Shown here: in pieces, positions 1 to 12,337 of the stretch
Layout of the letters: each line of letters starts with the position of its first letter
Numbering within the stretch: the first letter of the stretch is position 1
DNA from: Homarus americanus
Lineage: Eukaryota; Arthropoda; Malacostraca; Decapoda; Nephropidae
Assembly (NCBI RefSeq): GCF_018991925.1
Contig: NW_024727857.1
Location: forward strand, 650,001 to 714,000
Length of the DNA: 64,000 bases
Direction: 5' to 3'
Made by a program: the position numbers and the translations under genes
The notes under the pieces: model-generated
What the model was told of the DNA's origin: nothing
Databases searched by the model: none
What the model saw: the letters and a program-made list of their open reading frames with translations, nothing else

Positions 1-205
1 AAGTCAGTCAATTAGTCAGTAAAGACGATTATAAAGCTGACAGGATACAGGAGAAGCATTCTATCAGTCAGTGAGTCAGTCAGTGAGTCAGACAGTCAGT
101 TAGAAAAGCGTTAATATAAATCACTAACGCAAAAAGTTTAAAGGTATCTCATTGAATCAGTCAGTCAAATCGATAATATGGCTGACTGACTCAACTAACT
201 ATATT
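1..205. repeat. AGTC/CAGT tetranucleotide-rich cluster
   Basis: Imperfect runs of AGTC, CAGT and GACT occur at 1-24, 62-103, 157-168 and 183-190, with unique sequence between them. It looks like a decayed tetranucleotide satellite and may continue left of the window. No gene signal is seen. Confidence 0.7.
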
Positions 206-490
206 TCAGCTTATCATTGTAAACAATTCAGAACTAATCCCAGTATTTGTTGAGCGAGTCTGTTGTGTGACAGTTTTTGTTAGAGTGTAATACACTTTTT
301 TTAATAGTGTGAACCAGTAATTTAGATGGTGGAGAGCTGTGTAGTGCAGAGAACAATGCACCACACAAACACACACACACCGTTTGTAGGCTGTTGGTGA
401 ACTGTATATGTGTGTGTGATGTGTTATTATTGTTGGTGAACTGTATGGGTATGTTTTGTGTACACGATATCGATGTGAGTATTATATTTA

Positions 491-494
<4 letters not shown>

Positions 495-534
<40 letters not shown>
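495..534. repeat. (GT)20 microsatellite
   Basis: Twenty uninterrupted GT units in otherwise unique AT-rich sequence. Confidence 0.97.
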
Positions 535-537
<3 letters not shown>

Positions 538-684
538 TCCCCCCTTCTGTTTTACGTATGTTTGTGAATGAGTCAATATGCTTTATCTAAACCACCTGAC
601 ATAACACAGCTTAAAGTTATACTGTTGAGTTTTAATCTAAATCCCGTCCGTTGTGATGTCTGTCAACTCTGAGCCACTGAACCT

Positions 685-687
<3 letters not shown>

Positions 688-737
<50 letters not shown>
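688..737. repeat. (GT)25 microsatellite
   Basis: Uninterrupted GT dinucleotide run. Confidence 0.97.
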
Positions 738-739
<2 letters not shown>

Positions 740-810
740 GGTACTGTACATAGTGGATAATTGCTTGGGTTAAGGTACCACCATTATGTTATTGTCACCA
801 CATGGCAATT

Positions 811-907
811 ACTGTACCTGTTCCTTATACCTGTACCTTATACCTGTACCTGTGCCTTATACCTGTACCTTATACCTGTACCTGTGCCTTATACCTTTAC
901 CTGTACT
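811..907. repeat. Minisatellite of alternating 13- and 19-bp units
   Basis: Units begin TTATACCTGTACC, and every second one carries an extra CTGTGCC-type extension, giving a compound period of about 32 bp. The open frame across it (802-1017, +) consists mainly of YLYLC-type repeats and is not treated as a gene. Confidence 0.85.
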
Positions 908-2008
908 TTAATGGTATTTTAGTCGTAATTACTGATCAGTCATCCTCCTTACCTCGAGTCCAGGAGAGCGCGACAAAACGGACAAAAGTTAAAGAGACTG
1001 TGTGTTCTGGTACTTGATGGTCGTTCGTGCAGACAAAATCCCTCGACAATCCTCTTAGATCCGACAAAACTAGACGATAGCATCAGCAGGATCGACCAAG
1101 TGGATTTAGCTGGCAGCGACACACAATCAGACGTGAAAGTGAGACGGTGTTACACGCTTCTCTTGCTACCATGGTTCTTAGTTAACTGTGATATGCTGAG
1201 GCCACAGTAAAATATGCTTATCTCATATCTTGTTTTATTTATTTTTGTTTTGTTGTGATAGTACCAGAGGTGAGATGAACTTGACCGCTACATATAAAAA
1301 TGACTTGGCTAGGAATGTGTGATAGACTGTACTACATAATATTAATTCTTGTGTGTAGATCTAAACTCTCTCCAGGAAGTTTCAAGTACAGTCTCCTCCA
1401 AACATGACACAACTTGTACGCCACTACACACTCGTCTGTACTGTTTATTTTTTTCATTAGCATATCCGTTCACTTAATCCTTCACCCTCTTCTCTCGGTG
1501 TTTCCCTCATCTCTTTCCTCTCACACACACACAAATATAAACATACAGTCCTACCAACACACAAAATCAAACACCAATAAAACATAGACAATTTTCTTCA
1601 GTTATGAGTTTTCAGTTACACTTCCTTGAGGCGAGTGAGACACCTTAGCAAACAGAGAAACAGTGATCATGTGACATAGTTTCATAATGTTTTTTCTATG
1701 TTTCCTACCATAATTTTGTGTGATCTTTTTTAGTGTTGATAAAGCAGGTTTACCTCGGCTATAAAGAGACAACAACAACATTTATATCATCATTTATAAA
1801 TAACGATTAAATAATTCAAAAATATTTCAGATATTATTTATTATAAAACACGTGTGAGGTACCAACATCCTCCTGCCTTCAGTGTGTGTAGACTAAAGTG
1901 CGCTGATCCCCGTGTGGTGAGAGATAGTTTCGTAAAAGTGATGCCTTGAGGGAAAACTCCATTGAGTGAAATATTAAAAATAGTAAAATAACTCACTAGA
2001 GAGTTCTG

Positions 2009-2010
<2 letters not shown>
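908..2010. other. Unique sequence, no gene seen
   Basis: Mixed AT-rich sequence with only very short CA runs near 1522-1534. No long non-repetitive frame, RNA gene or mobile element was recognised. Confidence 0.6.
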
Positions 2011-2058
<48 letters not shown>

Positions 2059-2085
2059 AGGGTTCTGATACACACACACACACAC
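2011..2085. repeat. Paired (AC)n microsatellite
   Basis: (AC)23 at 2011-2056 is followed by a shorter AC run at 2071-2085. Both are preceded by GTTCTGAT, so the array and its flank appear to have been duplicated. Confidence 0.95.
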
Positions 2086-2182
2086 TAACATAGACCATTT
2101 ATATACGGATAAAAAACATCCGGATTTATTCCTTTTTTTGCGTATTTTTCCGGCGCCGGACATTTTCATGCCCCAATAAATT

Positions 2183-2245
2183 AGCGGAGTGAGGCAGCGG
2201 ACCGCGGCAACTGACGCTGGTCCCGGGGGTCGAACCCTCGGCATG
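2183..2245 (+). mobile_element. Degenerate tRNA-like (SINE-type) sequence
   Basis: TGAGGCAGCGG (2190-2200) resembles a pol III A box, and GGGTCGAACCC (2227-2237) resembles a B box, at a spacing expected for a tRNA or SINE head. No cloverleaf could be closed convincingly. A decayed SINE head is the likeliest reading; chance similarity in this GC-rich patch is possible. Confidence 0.3.
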
Positions 2246-3003
2246 GAGGAGTGGCGTCTGTGAGCTGTGTTTTACCTGTTATAAAATGGTGTTTGTTTAC
2301 AAGTATGGAGGTATATTTATGTGTGTTTTTCTGTTTGGGTGAAGGTGTTTGAATTGTTTGTTTTACTTTGTTATTGGGGGTAATTTAATTCGGTTGGTAG
2401 GGGGAGGACGGATAAAGTCTGTTTTGGTCGGTTAACAAAAGAAATAATGTTTGTTTTTTAATGGGTGAACATACTGGTGTTTTAAATGTGTTTTTATGTT
2501 TGAGTGGAAGCTTTTTATATTAATGTTTTGTTGTCTTGTTCACTGGATGGTGTTTTAGAGGGGTTTTTCCGGTCGGTCTCTCTCTCTCTATCGTACCAGC
2601 AATGCACCAACACAAAATTTTCACGATTAAAATGAAATAGCAAACCTCCTAGGGCACTCCACCCCCTTCCTCCACCCCTTTCCCTCTGCCCCCTCCTCTT
2701 CCTCTTCCTCCCTAGGGACAGCAGCATCAAGGGAAGAATACGTTTATTTCCTCCTAAAACATCGTACAAAGTCGAGAATCATGCTGGAATAAACTCTCCC
2801 TCTCCCTTGTGTGTTAAGAACTCAGAATAAATTACTATTCCGCCTTTCTGTATCTCACTGATGGATAATATTCAACGAGAGGAATATTAGATGTTAATTT
2901 TTAGTTGAATTTTTGTTAGAACATTTTCAGCCTTTCTTCACTTTACTGATGGTGGGTTTTCGTGCGTGAGGGATGTTTAGTTAAGACTCTTGTGTAATAT
3001 TGT
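2246..3003. other. Unique sequence with a pyrimidine tract
   Basis: Contains a C/T-rich tract at about 2640-2715 and otherwise unremarkable AT-rich sequence. No gene is supported. Confidence 0.55.
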
Positions 3004-3258
3004 CCAGTTAATGACCTCACCCAGTTAATTACCTCACCCAGTTAATGACCTCACCCAGTTAATTACCTCACCCAGTTAATTACCTCACCCAGTTAATTAC
3101 CTCACCCAGTTAATGACCTCACCCAGTTAATTACCTCACCCAGTTAATGACCTCACCCAGTTAATTACCTCACCCAGTTAATTACCTCACCCAGTTAATT
3201 ACCTCACCCAGTTAATGACCTCACCCAGTTAATTACCTCACCCAGTTAATGACCTCAC
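3004..3258. repeat. 17-bp minisatellite, 15 copies, six-unit higher-order pattern
   Basis: Fifteen head-to-tail copies of CCAGTTAATKACCTCAC. They differ only at the K position, which reads G,T,G,T,T,T / G,T,G,T,T,T / G,T,G. This is an exact period of six units (102 bp), so the array grew by block duplication of a six-unit segment. Confidence 0.95.
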
Positions 3259-3391
3259 CTTGGCCACCTTTGTTGTTAAGACAAATATTAGTCATGATTT
3301 AGTTTTATTACATCTTTGTGTGTTGTTTTTTTTAGGGAAATATAAATGAGTATTATTAGTCTCCCATAAGAGTAAGTAAGTGTTATATTTC

Positions 3392-3394
<3 letters not shown>

Positions 3395-3446
<52 letters not shown>
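3395..3446. repeat. (GT)26 microsatellite
   Basis: Uninterrupted GT run. Open frames across it on both strands are poly-CV or poly-HT and not genes. Confidence 0.97.
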
Positions 3447-3447
<1 letters not shown>

Positions 3448-3460
3448 GATCCATGCTTTA

Positions 3461-3566
3461 GGTCCATTTTCCCACACATTATGGCTATTCTCCTACGCCC
3501 TTGGTCCATTTTCCCACGCCTCAAAGATACTTTCCCACGCCCCTGGTACATTTTCCTACGCTTCAG
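3461..3566. repeat. Degenerate ~26-bp repeat
   Basis: Four to five diverged copies of a unit containing TGGTCCATTTTCCCACGCC. An old, decayed minisatellite. Confidence 0.6.
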
Positions 3567-3879
3567 GACGGGGAAAAAAAAAACTTCAGGTGAGGGTTAG
3601 AGATACAAACGTTACTGGCCTTGAATCGCGTTTTAAGACCTTTACGTATGCATTGGACCACGACAGCAATAATTCGCCTCCAAAATAGGTGTTTCATTTT
3701 GCATTCGCCATTGTGTTTGATGTATTTCCTCTCTTGCTTGTGTGTTGTCAATGTCCTTTTGTGACTCGAAGTTTGTGGGAAGTTTTAGAAGTTGCCTGAG
3801 GAATGTGTGTGTGTATGTGTGTGTGTGTGAACAATATACATACATAAACTCGACTCCAAAAACACACAAACTCCTTCCC

Positions 3880-4115
3880 TAACACATACAACCCCCCCTC
3901 ATCACACACACACACACACACATACCCCCAACACATACAACCCCCCTCATCACACACACACATACCCCCAACACATACAACCCCCCTCATCACACACACA
4001 TACACATACCCCCAACAATACATAACCCCTCATCACACACACACATACCCCAACACATACAAACCCCCATCACACACACACACACACACATACCCCCAAC
4101 ACAAACAAACCCCCC
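3880..4115. repeat. 40-50 bp minisatellite with CA core
   Basis: About six copies of a unit containing ACACATACAACCCCC then CTCATCACACACAC then CATACCCCCA. Length varies through the internal CA run. Confidence 0.85.
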
Positions 4116-4433
4116 CCACCCAATACACCGCCTCCCTCTCCCCTCAACACACTATATTAAACTCTGATGGATGGCGCTTCACAAATATTGACCCAAATCA
4201 CAGAAAATACCAACATAATCAGTTTATTTGATTCTATTTATGAGAAACACATCTGTTAGTCCAGTGATACAGAATAATCCGTCGATTATAGGCATTATAG
4301 AGAGGGGTGATGAGTGAGTGGACAGACTGAGAGGGTAAAGAGGATTGGATGGGGATGGGAGGAACCGTCATTATCTAGTTTGCAAAAGCGAAGTTGATGA
4401 TTTGAGAGGACTAACGTGTGTATGTTGGTTGAG

Positions 4434-4681
4434 CGAGAGAGAGAGAGAGGGGTAGGGGGGTATGGCTGGTGTAGCTGACATAGTGTAAACACTGTGGTGA
4501 TGGTGTTTGTTTGAGAAACGTGTTGAGCTCTCAGGAGACCACACGGTAAGGGGAGAGGAGGAGGAGGAGGCGGGAGAGGGAGGAGGAGGGAGGGAGAGGA
4601 GGAGGAGGAGGAGGAGGGAGTGTAGTTGATGGGAGAGGTTAGTGGAAGGGAAAAATGAGAGAAAAATTTGGTAATAAAAAG

Positions 4682-4713
<32 letters not shown>
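4434..4713. repeat. Purine-rich tract with GA and GGA runs
   Basis: Contains (GA)n at 4434-4448, a GAGGAG-rich block at about 4550-4620 and (GA)13 at 4688-4713. Simple sequence. Confidence 0.85.
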
Positions 4714-5062
4714 CGAATCCTTACATCTTTAATTACAGGTAATAATTCAACGTAGGAACTCTTATAAACTAAAATGAACTTGTTAGATGCGATTTACGAC
4801 TTACGAGAGAAGTTGACCCAGATTCACCAAGATTACTACGTTCAATATTCCTCTTAACTATAAGGCGAAAATTATACACATCTTACGCAAATTCCTATCC
4901 TATCGAGTGATAGAAATTGTTTCTTTTGATACTGTTTACTTGTAATTTCCTCGTTATGAATCCAATGTATTTCTGCGTAATTATTTCCCCTTGTCATACT
5001 ACAGTAAAACTAACACGGCGGTCAACAACACAGCAACAACAGTCTTTCCCACACATAGCTTC
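4714..5062. other. Unique AT-rich sequence
   Basis: No gene, RNA or repeat recognised. Confidence 0.55.
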
Positions 5063-5612
5063 ACCATCCACCCACCGCCACCGCCACCCACCACACCCAC
5101 CACACCACCACCCACCGCCACCCACCACCACCACCACACCACCACGCCACCCACCACCACCCACCACCACCACCCACCGCCACCCACCACCACCACCCAC
5201 CGCCACCCACCACCACCACCACCGCCACCCACCACCGCCACCACCCCCATCGCCACCCATCACCGCCACCACCGCCACCCACCACCGCCACCACCACCGC
5301 CACCCACGCCCCATCACCGCCACTCACCGCCACCCACCGTCGCCACCACCGCCACATCACCACCGCCACCCACCACCACCACCCCGCCACCACCACCACT
5401 CACCGCCACCACCACCGCCACCCACCACCGCCACTCACCGCCATCACCACCGCCACCATCGCCACCACCACCGCCACCCACCACCGCCACTCCACCCCTC
5501 CCACCCATCCACCCACCACCGCCACCACCGCCATCACCACCGCCACCCATCGCCACCCACCACCGCCACCATCGCCACCCACCATCACACTCACCGCCAC
5601 CCACCGTCGCCT
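5063..5612. repeat. CCACCN cryptic trinucleotide repeat
   Basis: About 550 bp made almost entirely of CCACCG, CCACCC and CCACCA. Long frames are open on both strands (His/Pro/Thr-rich on +, Gly/Val/Trp-rich on -). That is expected for a GC-rich repeat lacking stop triplets and argues against a real protein. Confidence 0.95.
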
Positions 5613-5732
5613 CGCCTTGGTAATACAGCAGCAGTTGCCAACTCGTGATTTACCAGGTGATTATCGAAGGTAGCTTTAATTAGACGACTGTCACTAATGG
5701 TGATTTATTCCGTGTTATAGCCAAGGGTGACA

Positions 5733-5735
<3 letters not shown>

Positions 5736-5779
<44 letters not shown>
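5736..5779. repeat. (GA)22 microsatellite
   Basis: First member of a purine/pyrimidine cluster that continues to 6017. Confidence 0.97.
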
Positions 5780-5782
<3 letters not shown>

Positions 5783-5828
5783 TAAAGTTTTAAGAGAGAA
5801 ATTTACAAATGTTTAGAAAGGGAAAAGG

Positions 5829-5832
<4 letters not shown>

Positions 5833-5876
<44 letters not shown>
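5833..5876. repeat. (GA)22 microsatellite
   Basis: Followed at once by a short CT-rich segment (5877-5893), so GA and CT runs face each other and could pair. Confidence 0.97.
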
Positions 5877-5879
<3 letters not shown>

Positions 5880-5928
5880 TCTTTCTCTCTCTCAAAGACA
5901 AACAAACATCCGGACACCAATATTCTAT

Positions 5929-6017
5929 CCTCCTCCTCCTCCTCCTCCTCCTCCTCCTCCTCCTCCTCCTCCTCCTCCTCCTCCTCCTCCTCCTCCTCCT
6001 CCTCCTCCTCCTCCTCT
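5929..6017. repeat. (TCC)~29 microsatellite
   Basis: A nearly perfect trinucleotide run. In the overlapping + frame it gives only poly-proline. The pure homopurine/homopyrimidine strand bias favours triplex structures. Confidence 0.97.
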
Positions 6018-6330
6018 CAACACCCGGAAGTAAAATATAAAAATAAAATAAAAATCCAACCCAGTCTCTTCCTTAATCTCTCACCTGGGATTAATTACCT
6101 TAAGTTCTTTAATATACTGAGGCGGAAGTTCTCAAGGGCGGCATTAATCTCCTCAGCGGTGAGAATTTGTCAAATGAGGCTCCAAATTATTATAGCATTA
6201 GATGGTTTAAACTGCCTGTAATTTGGGTACATTTCCTCAGTTGTATATAATTAGGATAAGGAAGATTCATTATTTTAATTATTTTTTATAGGTACAGGTG
6301 TTGTATGAGGGTAATTAGTGTGTACGAGGA

Positions 6331-6362
6331 TAATGATGATGATGATGATGATGAGATGATGA
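6331..6362. repeat. (GAT)n microsatellite
   Basis: Imperfect GAT/ATG trinucleotide run. Confidence 0.85.
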
Positions 6363-6405
6363 TATAATAATAATACTGTGAATAATAAAAAATAGAATAT
6401 GGATG

Positions 6406-6630
<225 letters not shown>

Positions 6631-6732
6631 CTACTCTCAGGGTCCCGTTAAGGCGTTATTGGACACCTGTATCCGGGTCACCGACGGTCAAAATGGCTTT
6701 TGTAATTGGAATTTAACCGCCGGAATAACCCA

Positions 6733-7015
6733 CCAGCCGGTAATATAGCCAAACAGTCGGTAATATAGCCAAACAGCCGGCTATAGAGGCTCCCTGCTAG
6801 AAATATACTATAACCTCCTAGCTAGTGATATAATATAGCCTCCTAGTATGGTAATATGATATAGTCTCCCTATTATAGTCTTCCTACTAGTATTATAGCC
6901 TCTCTGCTGGTGATATAATGTAGCTTCCCTCCTCTCGGTATATGGTAGTTTTACTCCTCGTATTATAGTCTCCCTGTTGGTGATGTAGCCTCCCTACTAT
7001 AGTAATAGGATATAA
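6733..7015. repeat. Degenerate 25-40 bp repeat of TATAGYCTCCCT units
   Basis: Many diverged copies of a unit built from TATAGCCTCCCT, CTAGTGATATAA and GGTAATATAG. Spacing varies, which suggests an old minisatellite. Confidence 0.65.
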
Positions 7016-7247
7016 CCTCCCTTGTTTAGGCTCTCTCTCCCTTGTTTGACATTTTATCTCCCTTGTTTGACCTTTCTCTCCCTTGTTTGACCTTTCTCCG
7101 TTGTTTGACCTTTCTTTTCCTTGTTTGGGCTCTTTTCTCCCTTGTTTGACCTTTCTTTTCCTTGTTTGGGTTCTTTTCTCCCTTGTTTGACCTTTCTCTC
7201 CCTTGTTTGACCTTTCTCTCCCTTGTTTGAGTCCTTTGATCGTTGTT
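7016..7247. repeat. 20-bp minisatellite, about 12 copies
   Basis: Unit CTCTCCCTTGTTTGACCTTT with variants (TTTTCC for CTCTCC, GGGCTC for GACCTT) that themselves recur as a block. The Lys/Gln-rich open frame on the minus strand (7405 to 6893) is a translation of this array. Confidence 0.9.
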
Positions 7248-7893
7248 TGTATCATCTCAACCTTTGTTAGGGAGTCAACAGGCGTTCGCTCGCTCAGTAA
7301 AGTAATTGTCAAGTCTGTTTGATGTCGACCGTCTCGTAGGGTCTCTGGTACAGTGTTTGTGTGTGTGTGTGGGAGAGAGATAGAGAGACAAAGACAGACA
7401 GACAAAGAGCTCTGAAGTGGAAAGAATTACAGAAATAACGGGGAAAAGGGAGAGGGGAAAGGAGAGAGACAGACAGACAGACAGACAAATTTAAATTGAA
7501 AAGAAATAGAGAAAAAATACCATAGAGTGAGTAAAATAGAGAGAGAGAAAGAAACAGACCTACAGAACTACTATTAAAGAACGACCTTCCCATTATATAC
7601 TTGACAAACAAACCCAACATTCTTTACCTACCTACCAGCGAGACCTAGTCATAAGTCTTGAAGAAGTTCCTTAAATCTAGACAAAGTGGACGGCTTGTTT
7701 AGACTTACAGACCAGGAAGGTAAAGCAGATGAGCTATAAAATCTCTCCCTCCCCCTCCCCAATGAGTTACCTGCGTTTATGTAGAGGCAGGTCGTGAGGT
7801 ATTTAGTGCAGTTATATGGTAAAGACTCGGGAGTGTTATGTTGGTTTCTGGTGGTGGAGGAACACATAAACACGGATACACATTAATATACTG
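7248..7893. other. Mostly unique sequence with short simple repeats
   Basis: Contains a short GT run, GA-rich segments and a CAGA run near 7468-7486. No gene is supported. Confidence 0.5.
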
Positions 7894-7895
7894 TA

Positions 7896-8079
7896 CAGTC
7901 ACCCCAAAAAAGTCCTGTCGCCTCTCTTCTTGAATCACGAACCCCGAGATTCAGACTCGTGAACCCGAAGCAGTAGACACCGATATATTATTCTGTCCAT
8001 AAATGCTTCGGATTCAAGAGACCGAATCTCGGGGTTCATGGTTCAGGATGAGAGACGATAGGACTTTTTTGGGTGACTG
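7896..8079. mobile_element. 184-bp foldback MITE, Tc1/mariner type
   Basis: Two inverted arms of about 77 bp start CAGTCACCC and meet around a short AT-rich loop (about 7974-8002). The element is flanked on both sides by TA (7894-7895 and 8080-8081), the target duplication made by Tc1/mariner transposases. There is no coding capacity, so it would depend on a transposase elsewhere. The arms still match at roughly 80 percent or better by eye, suggesting moderate age. Its transcript would fold into a long hairpin. Confidence 0.85.
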
Positions 8080-8081
8080 TA

Positions 8082-9413
<1,332 letters not shown>

Positions 9414-9610
9414 GCTTAGTCTTCTTGCGAGGTCTTGAGTCTTCCCTGAGTGGTGGAGAGAGAGCACTGAGCCTCTGGTACACAAGTTTGGTGGCTACAC
9501 GTGGCGCCCTCTGCACTCTAGCGTTGACGTCTTTGTGAATACACCAGGATCAGATTTCAGATTAAAAATGTACCCTATTAGACCTGTTTAATAACGTGAG
9601 AAAAGCAAAA

Positions 9611-9616
<6 letters not shown>

Positions 9617-9641
<25 letters not shown>
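9617..9641. repeat. (AG)12 microsatellite
   Basis: Short perfect AG run. Confidence 0.95.
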
Positions 9642-10199
9642 CTAACAACAGAACTTGCTACATCAAACTCACCCGAAATCGACGGTCAGAATACTGTTGA
9701 GCTCTGGTAATGTCTTGTCCAGCCTGTGAACGCTTCGTTAGATCCTATCCGGGCAGTGTCACTACAGGTTAAGGCCTTGTACGCTGTGTGTATGCTTGCT
9801 TGGCCAGCGTCTCTGTTTCGAGAATACAGGTTAACGGGTTGTCTATTTCGTATACACTTGTGGGGATGGAGGCGTCTGTCACTTTAGCGGAGGCTTAGCT
9901 GTGAGTGATGGCCTGTTTGAACCTTGTCTTTGCCTTGTCAGAGGAGATAAACACTCGTCTGCTCCGCGTGAGCTTGATGGATGGCTGCTGTGTTTGTGTT
10001 CTCAGGTCACACGACGTAAATTTCAAGGCTACAACACCACCACCTTGAGATGTTTCCTGTGCGCCACCTTACCTTGTGGAAAGTAGTAATATTTGAGAAA
10101 CTACTTCATGTTATATCCAGAGGTAGAGCTGACCATCCCTTACTGAACCCTATCTCCTCACATTAGACTGATACATACAGTAGACTAAATAGGTTATAA

Positions 10200-10438
10200 T
10201 CTTGGGTCTCTTGGTCAATGTCAACTTTAATATAAACCAAAGAGACAATACACTGTATACTAAACCTTCGGTACACAAATAAGGCAGCGTTGCTGACACT
10301 GCAATCAACCGCCTTCACTTCCCCAACTTGTAAAGTTAGATACTCATTTACGGTTGAGTGGACTTGGAGTTGCCTCGCGATCGAACCAGCAACCTTTCGA
10401 ATAGGAAGCGAGCGCTGTATCCACTCGGCCACCGCACA
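10200..10438 (-). mobile_element. tRNA-derived SINE
   Basis: Minus-strand A box TGGCCGAGTGG (10431-10421) and B box GGTTCGATC (10387-10379) form a Ser/Leu-like tRNA head. A unique body of about 180 bp continues toward 10200, with CCACTCAACCGTAAATGAG just after the head, a form I associate with tRNA-derived SINE bodies (from memory, not searched). The 3' limit and target duplication are not clear, so the lower coordinate is approximate. Confidence 0.55.
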
Positions 10439-10682
10439 CATTTACCCAGATGTAATGACTTTTAAATACAACTTTGCCGTCAGTTCAGAGTGAAGGAAGC
10501 TGATCTTCTTTCCGCTAAGTTGACACTTCCGGGAGGGTGAACGAGGGACCCAGGGAGAAAACTTTCACCAACTCATTATCTTAAATAACTTACTAATTAT
10601 TTATCAATAGCCAGAACGACCCAACCTTGCCTCCAACTACTGTAACAAGGTGCTGTGGTGGCGTTACTGTGATAGGTTGAGA

Positions 10683-10713
10683 AAATAAGAGAAAGAGAGA
10701 GAGAGAGCGAGAG
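10683..10713. repeat. GA-rich microsatellite
   Basis: Imperfect GA run within a purine-rich patch. Confidence 0.85.
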
Positions 10714-10746
10714 GGAAATAGTGAGCGACTGTGTTAATGACAGATG

Positions 10747-10748
<2 letters not shown>

Positions 10749-10779
<31 letters not shown>
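10749..10779. repeat. (GT)15 microsatellite
   Basis: Perfect GT run. Confidence 0.95.
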
Positions 10780-10781
<2 letters not shown>

Positions 10782-10881
10782 CTCGTAAGTCTTTCACAAT
10801 ATATGAAAATTTCTGCCCGAGCCATAACATATGAGTCACTTTATGAGTCTCTTGTGAGAAGCTTATAAATCATCACTACTA

Positions 10882-10882
<1 letters not shown>

Positions 10883-10963
<81 letters not shown>

Positions 10964-10973
10964 CACACACATA

Positions 10974-11021
<48 letters not shown>
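10883..11021. repeat. Interrupted (AC)n microsatellite, ~139 bp
   Basis: AC array with several ATAC and AACAC interruptions, ending 42 bp before a TTAGG island. Confidence 0.97.
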
Positions 11022-11022
<1 letters not shown>

Positions 11023-11063
11023 CTTACTCACCACTTGATCCAGATCCTCCTCCTCCTCTGAGT

Positions 11064-11129
11064 GGTTAGGTTAGGTTAGGTTAGGTTAGGTTAGGTTAGG
11101 TTAGGTCACATTAGGTCAGATTAGGTTAA
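11064..11129 (+). repeat. Interstitial TTAGG telomere-type repeat
   Basis: Eight perfect TTAGG units (11066-11105), then diverged TTAGGTCAGA-type units. TTAGG is the ancestral arthropod telomere repeat. Here it sits inside unique DNA, so it is an interstitial copy and not a chromosome end. Confidence 0.93.
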
Positions 11130-11202
11130 GCGTCACACATAATCATACAAATACGCCCAGTTTAACAGACAGGCTGACCCTCCAATAAACGTCACCTCGA
11201 TA

Positions 11203-11880
11203 CACACCAACATACTCCACCACTCCCTCACTCACACCAACATACTCCATCACTTTCTCACTCACACCAACATACTCCATCACTCCCTTACCCACACCAA
11301 CATACTCCATCACTCCCTCACCCACACCAACATACTCCATCACTCCCTCACCCACACCAACATACTCCATCAATTCTCACCCACACCAACATACTCCATC
11401 ACCCTCACCCACACCAACATACTCCATCACTCCCTTACCCACGCACCAACATACTCCATCACCCCCTCACCCACACCAACATACTCCAACACCCTCACCC
11501 ACACCAACATACTCCACCACTCCCCTCACCCACACCAACATACTCCATCACTCTTACCCACACCAACATACTCCACTCACCCCTACCCACACCAACATAC
11601 TCCATCAATTCCTCACCCACACCAACATACCCATCACCCCTTACCCACACCAACATACTCCATCACCCTCACTCCAATCTCACCCACACCACCATACTCC
11701 ATCACTCCTCATCTAACTTCACCCACACCAACATACTCCATCACCCCTCACCCACACCAACATACCCATCAATTTCACCCACACCAACATACTCCATCAC
11801 TCCCTCACCCACACCAACATACTCCATCACTCCCTCACCCACACCAACATACTCCATCACTCCCTCACTCCAATCTCTCA
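11203..11880. repeat. 30-bp minisatellite, about 22 copies
   Basis: Unit CACACCAACATACTCCATCA plus a CTCCCTCACC-type remainder. Units at both ends are regular at 30 bp, while many central ones have lost several bases. The minus-strand frame reads [10 protein letters not shown] repeats with no supporting context, so it is treated as repeat translation. Confidence 0.95.
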
Positions 11881-12088
11881 CACAGACCAACACAGCCGAA
11901 AACTCCTCCACACAATCTCTAATCCCAGACCCCAAGAGACAGTTTACGAGGGCGTGTACGACTGTCAGCGGCGGCTCCCCTAATGCTATTACTCTCCCTG
12001 CCTCCACACAACAGCTTGACACTTAAACCTGTACTAGATATTAACCCACTTTGTATATTGATTGATTCTCCTGGTTGAGAGAGAGAGA

Positions 12089-12098
12089 GGGGGGGGGG
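12089..12098. repeat. Homopolymer G run
   Basis: A poly-G run directly after a short GA run (12077-12089). Confidence 0.85.
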
Positions 12099-12175
12099 TG
12101 TGAGAAAGAGAGAGAGAAAAGATATATATAAAAAAATAGAGATAGGGAAGAAAACACAGTGAGGGAGACAGGCAA

Positions 12176-12238
12176 CACCACCACCATTATCACCACCATC
12201 ATCACCATCATCACCACCACCACTACCATTACCATTAC
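12176..12238. repeat. ACC/ATC trinucleotide repeat
   Basis: Imperfect CACCAT-type trinucleotide array. Confidence 0.9.
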
Positions 12239-12337
12239 ACCAAGTCGGGGAGTCATGTGTTTGTGTCCTCTAAGTCACTGTCAACAGGAACCTAAAGAAA
12301 AAAGAAAGAACTATCTACGTGTTTTTCTCTCTGACAG

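Noticed and set aside
4917..5648. 243-codon His/Pro/Thr-rich frame on the plus strand
   Set aside because: It spans the CCACCN repeat; other frames and the opposite strand are equally open, so openness follows from composition.
6893..7405. 170-codon Lys/Gln/Arg-rich minus-strand frame
   Set aside because: Translates the 20-bp minisatellite; no supporting context.
9901..10086. 61-codon Cys-containing frame on plus
   Set aside because: Short, no splice or start context, no recognised motif.
11064..11129. Chromosome end
   Set aside because: TTAGG units are few and followed by tens of kilobases of other sequence, so the island is interstitial.
11741..12022. 93-codon minus-strand frame with unique N-terminus and [10 protein letters not shown] repeats
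   Set aside because: Starts from GTG, and the repeat part is an irregular minisatellite with frame-breaking deletions; no evidence of a protein.
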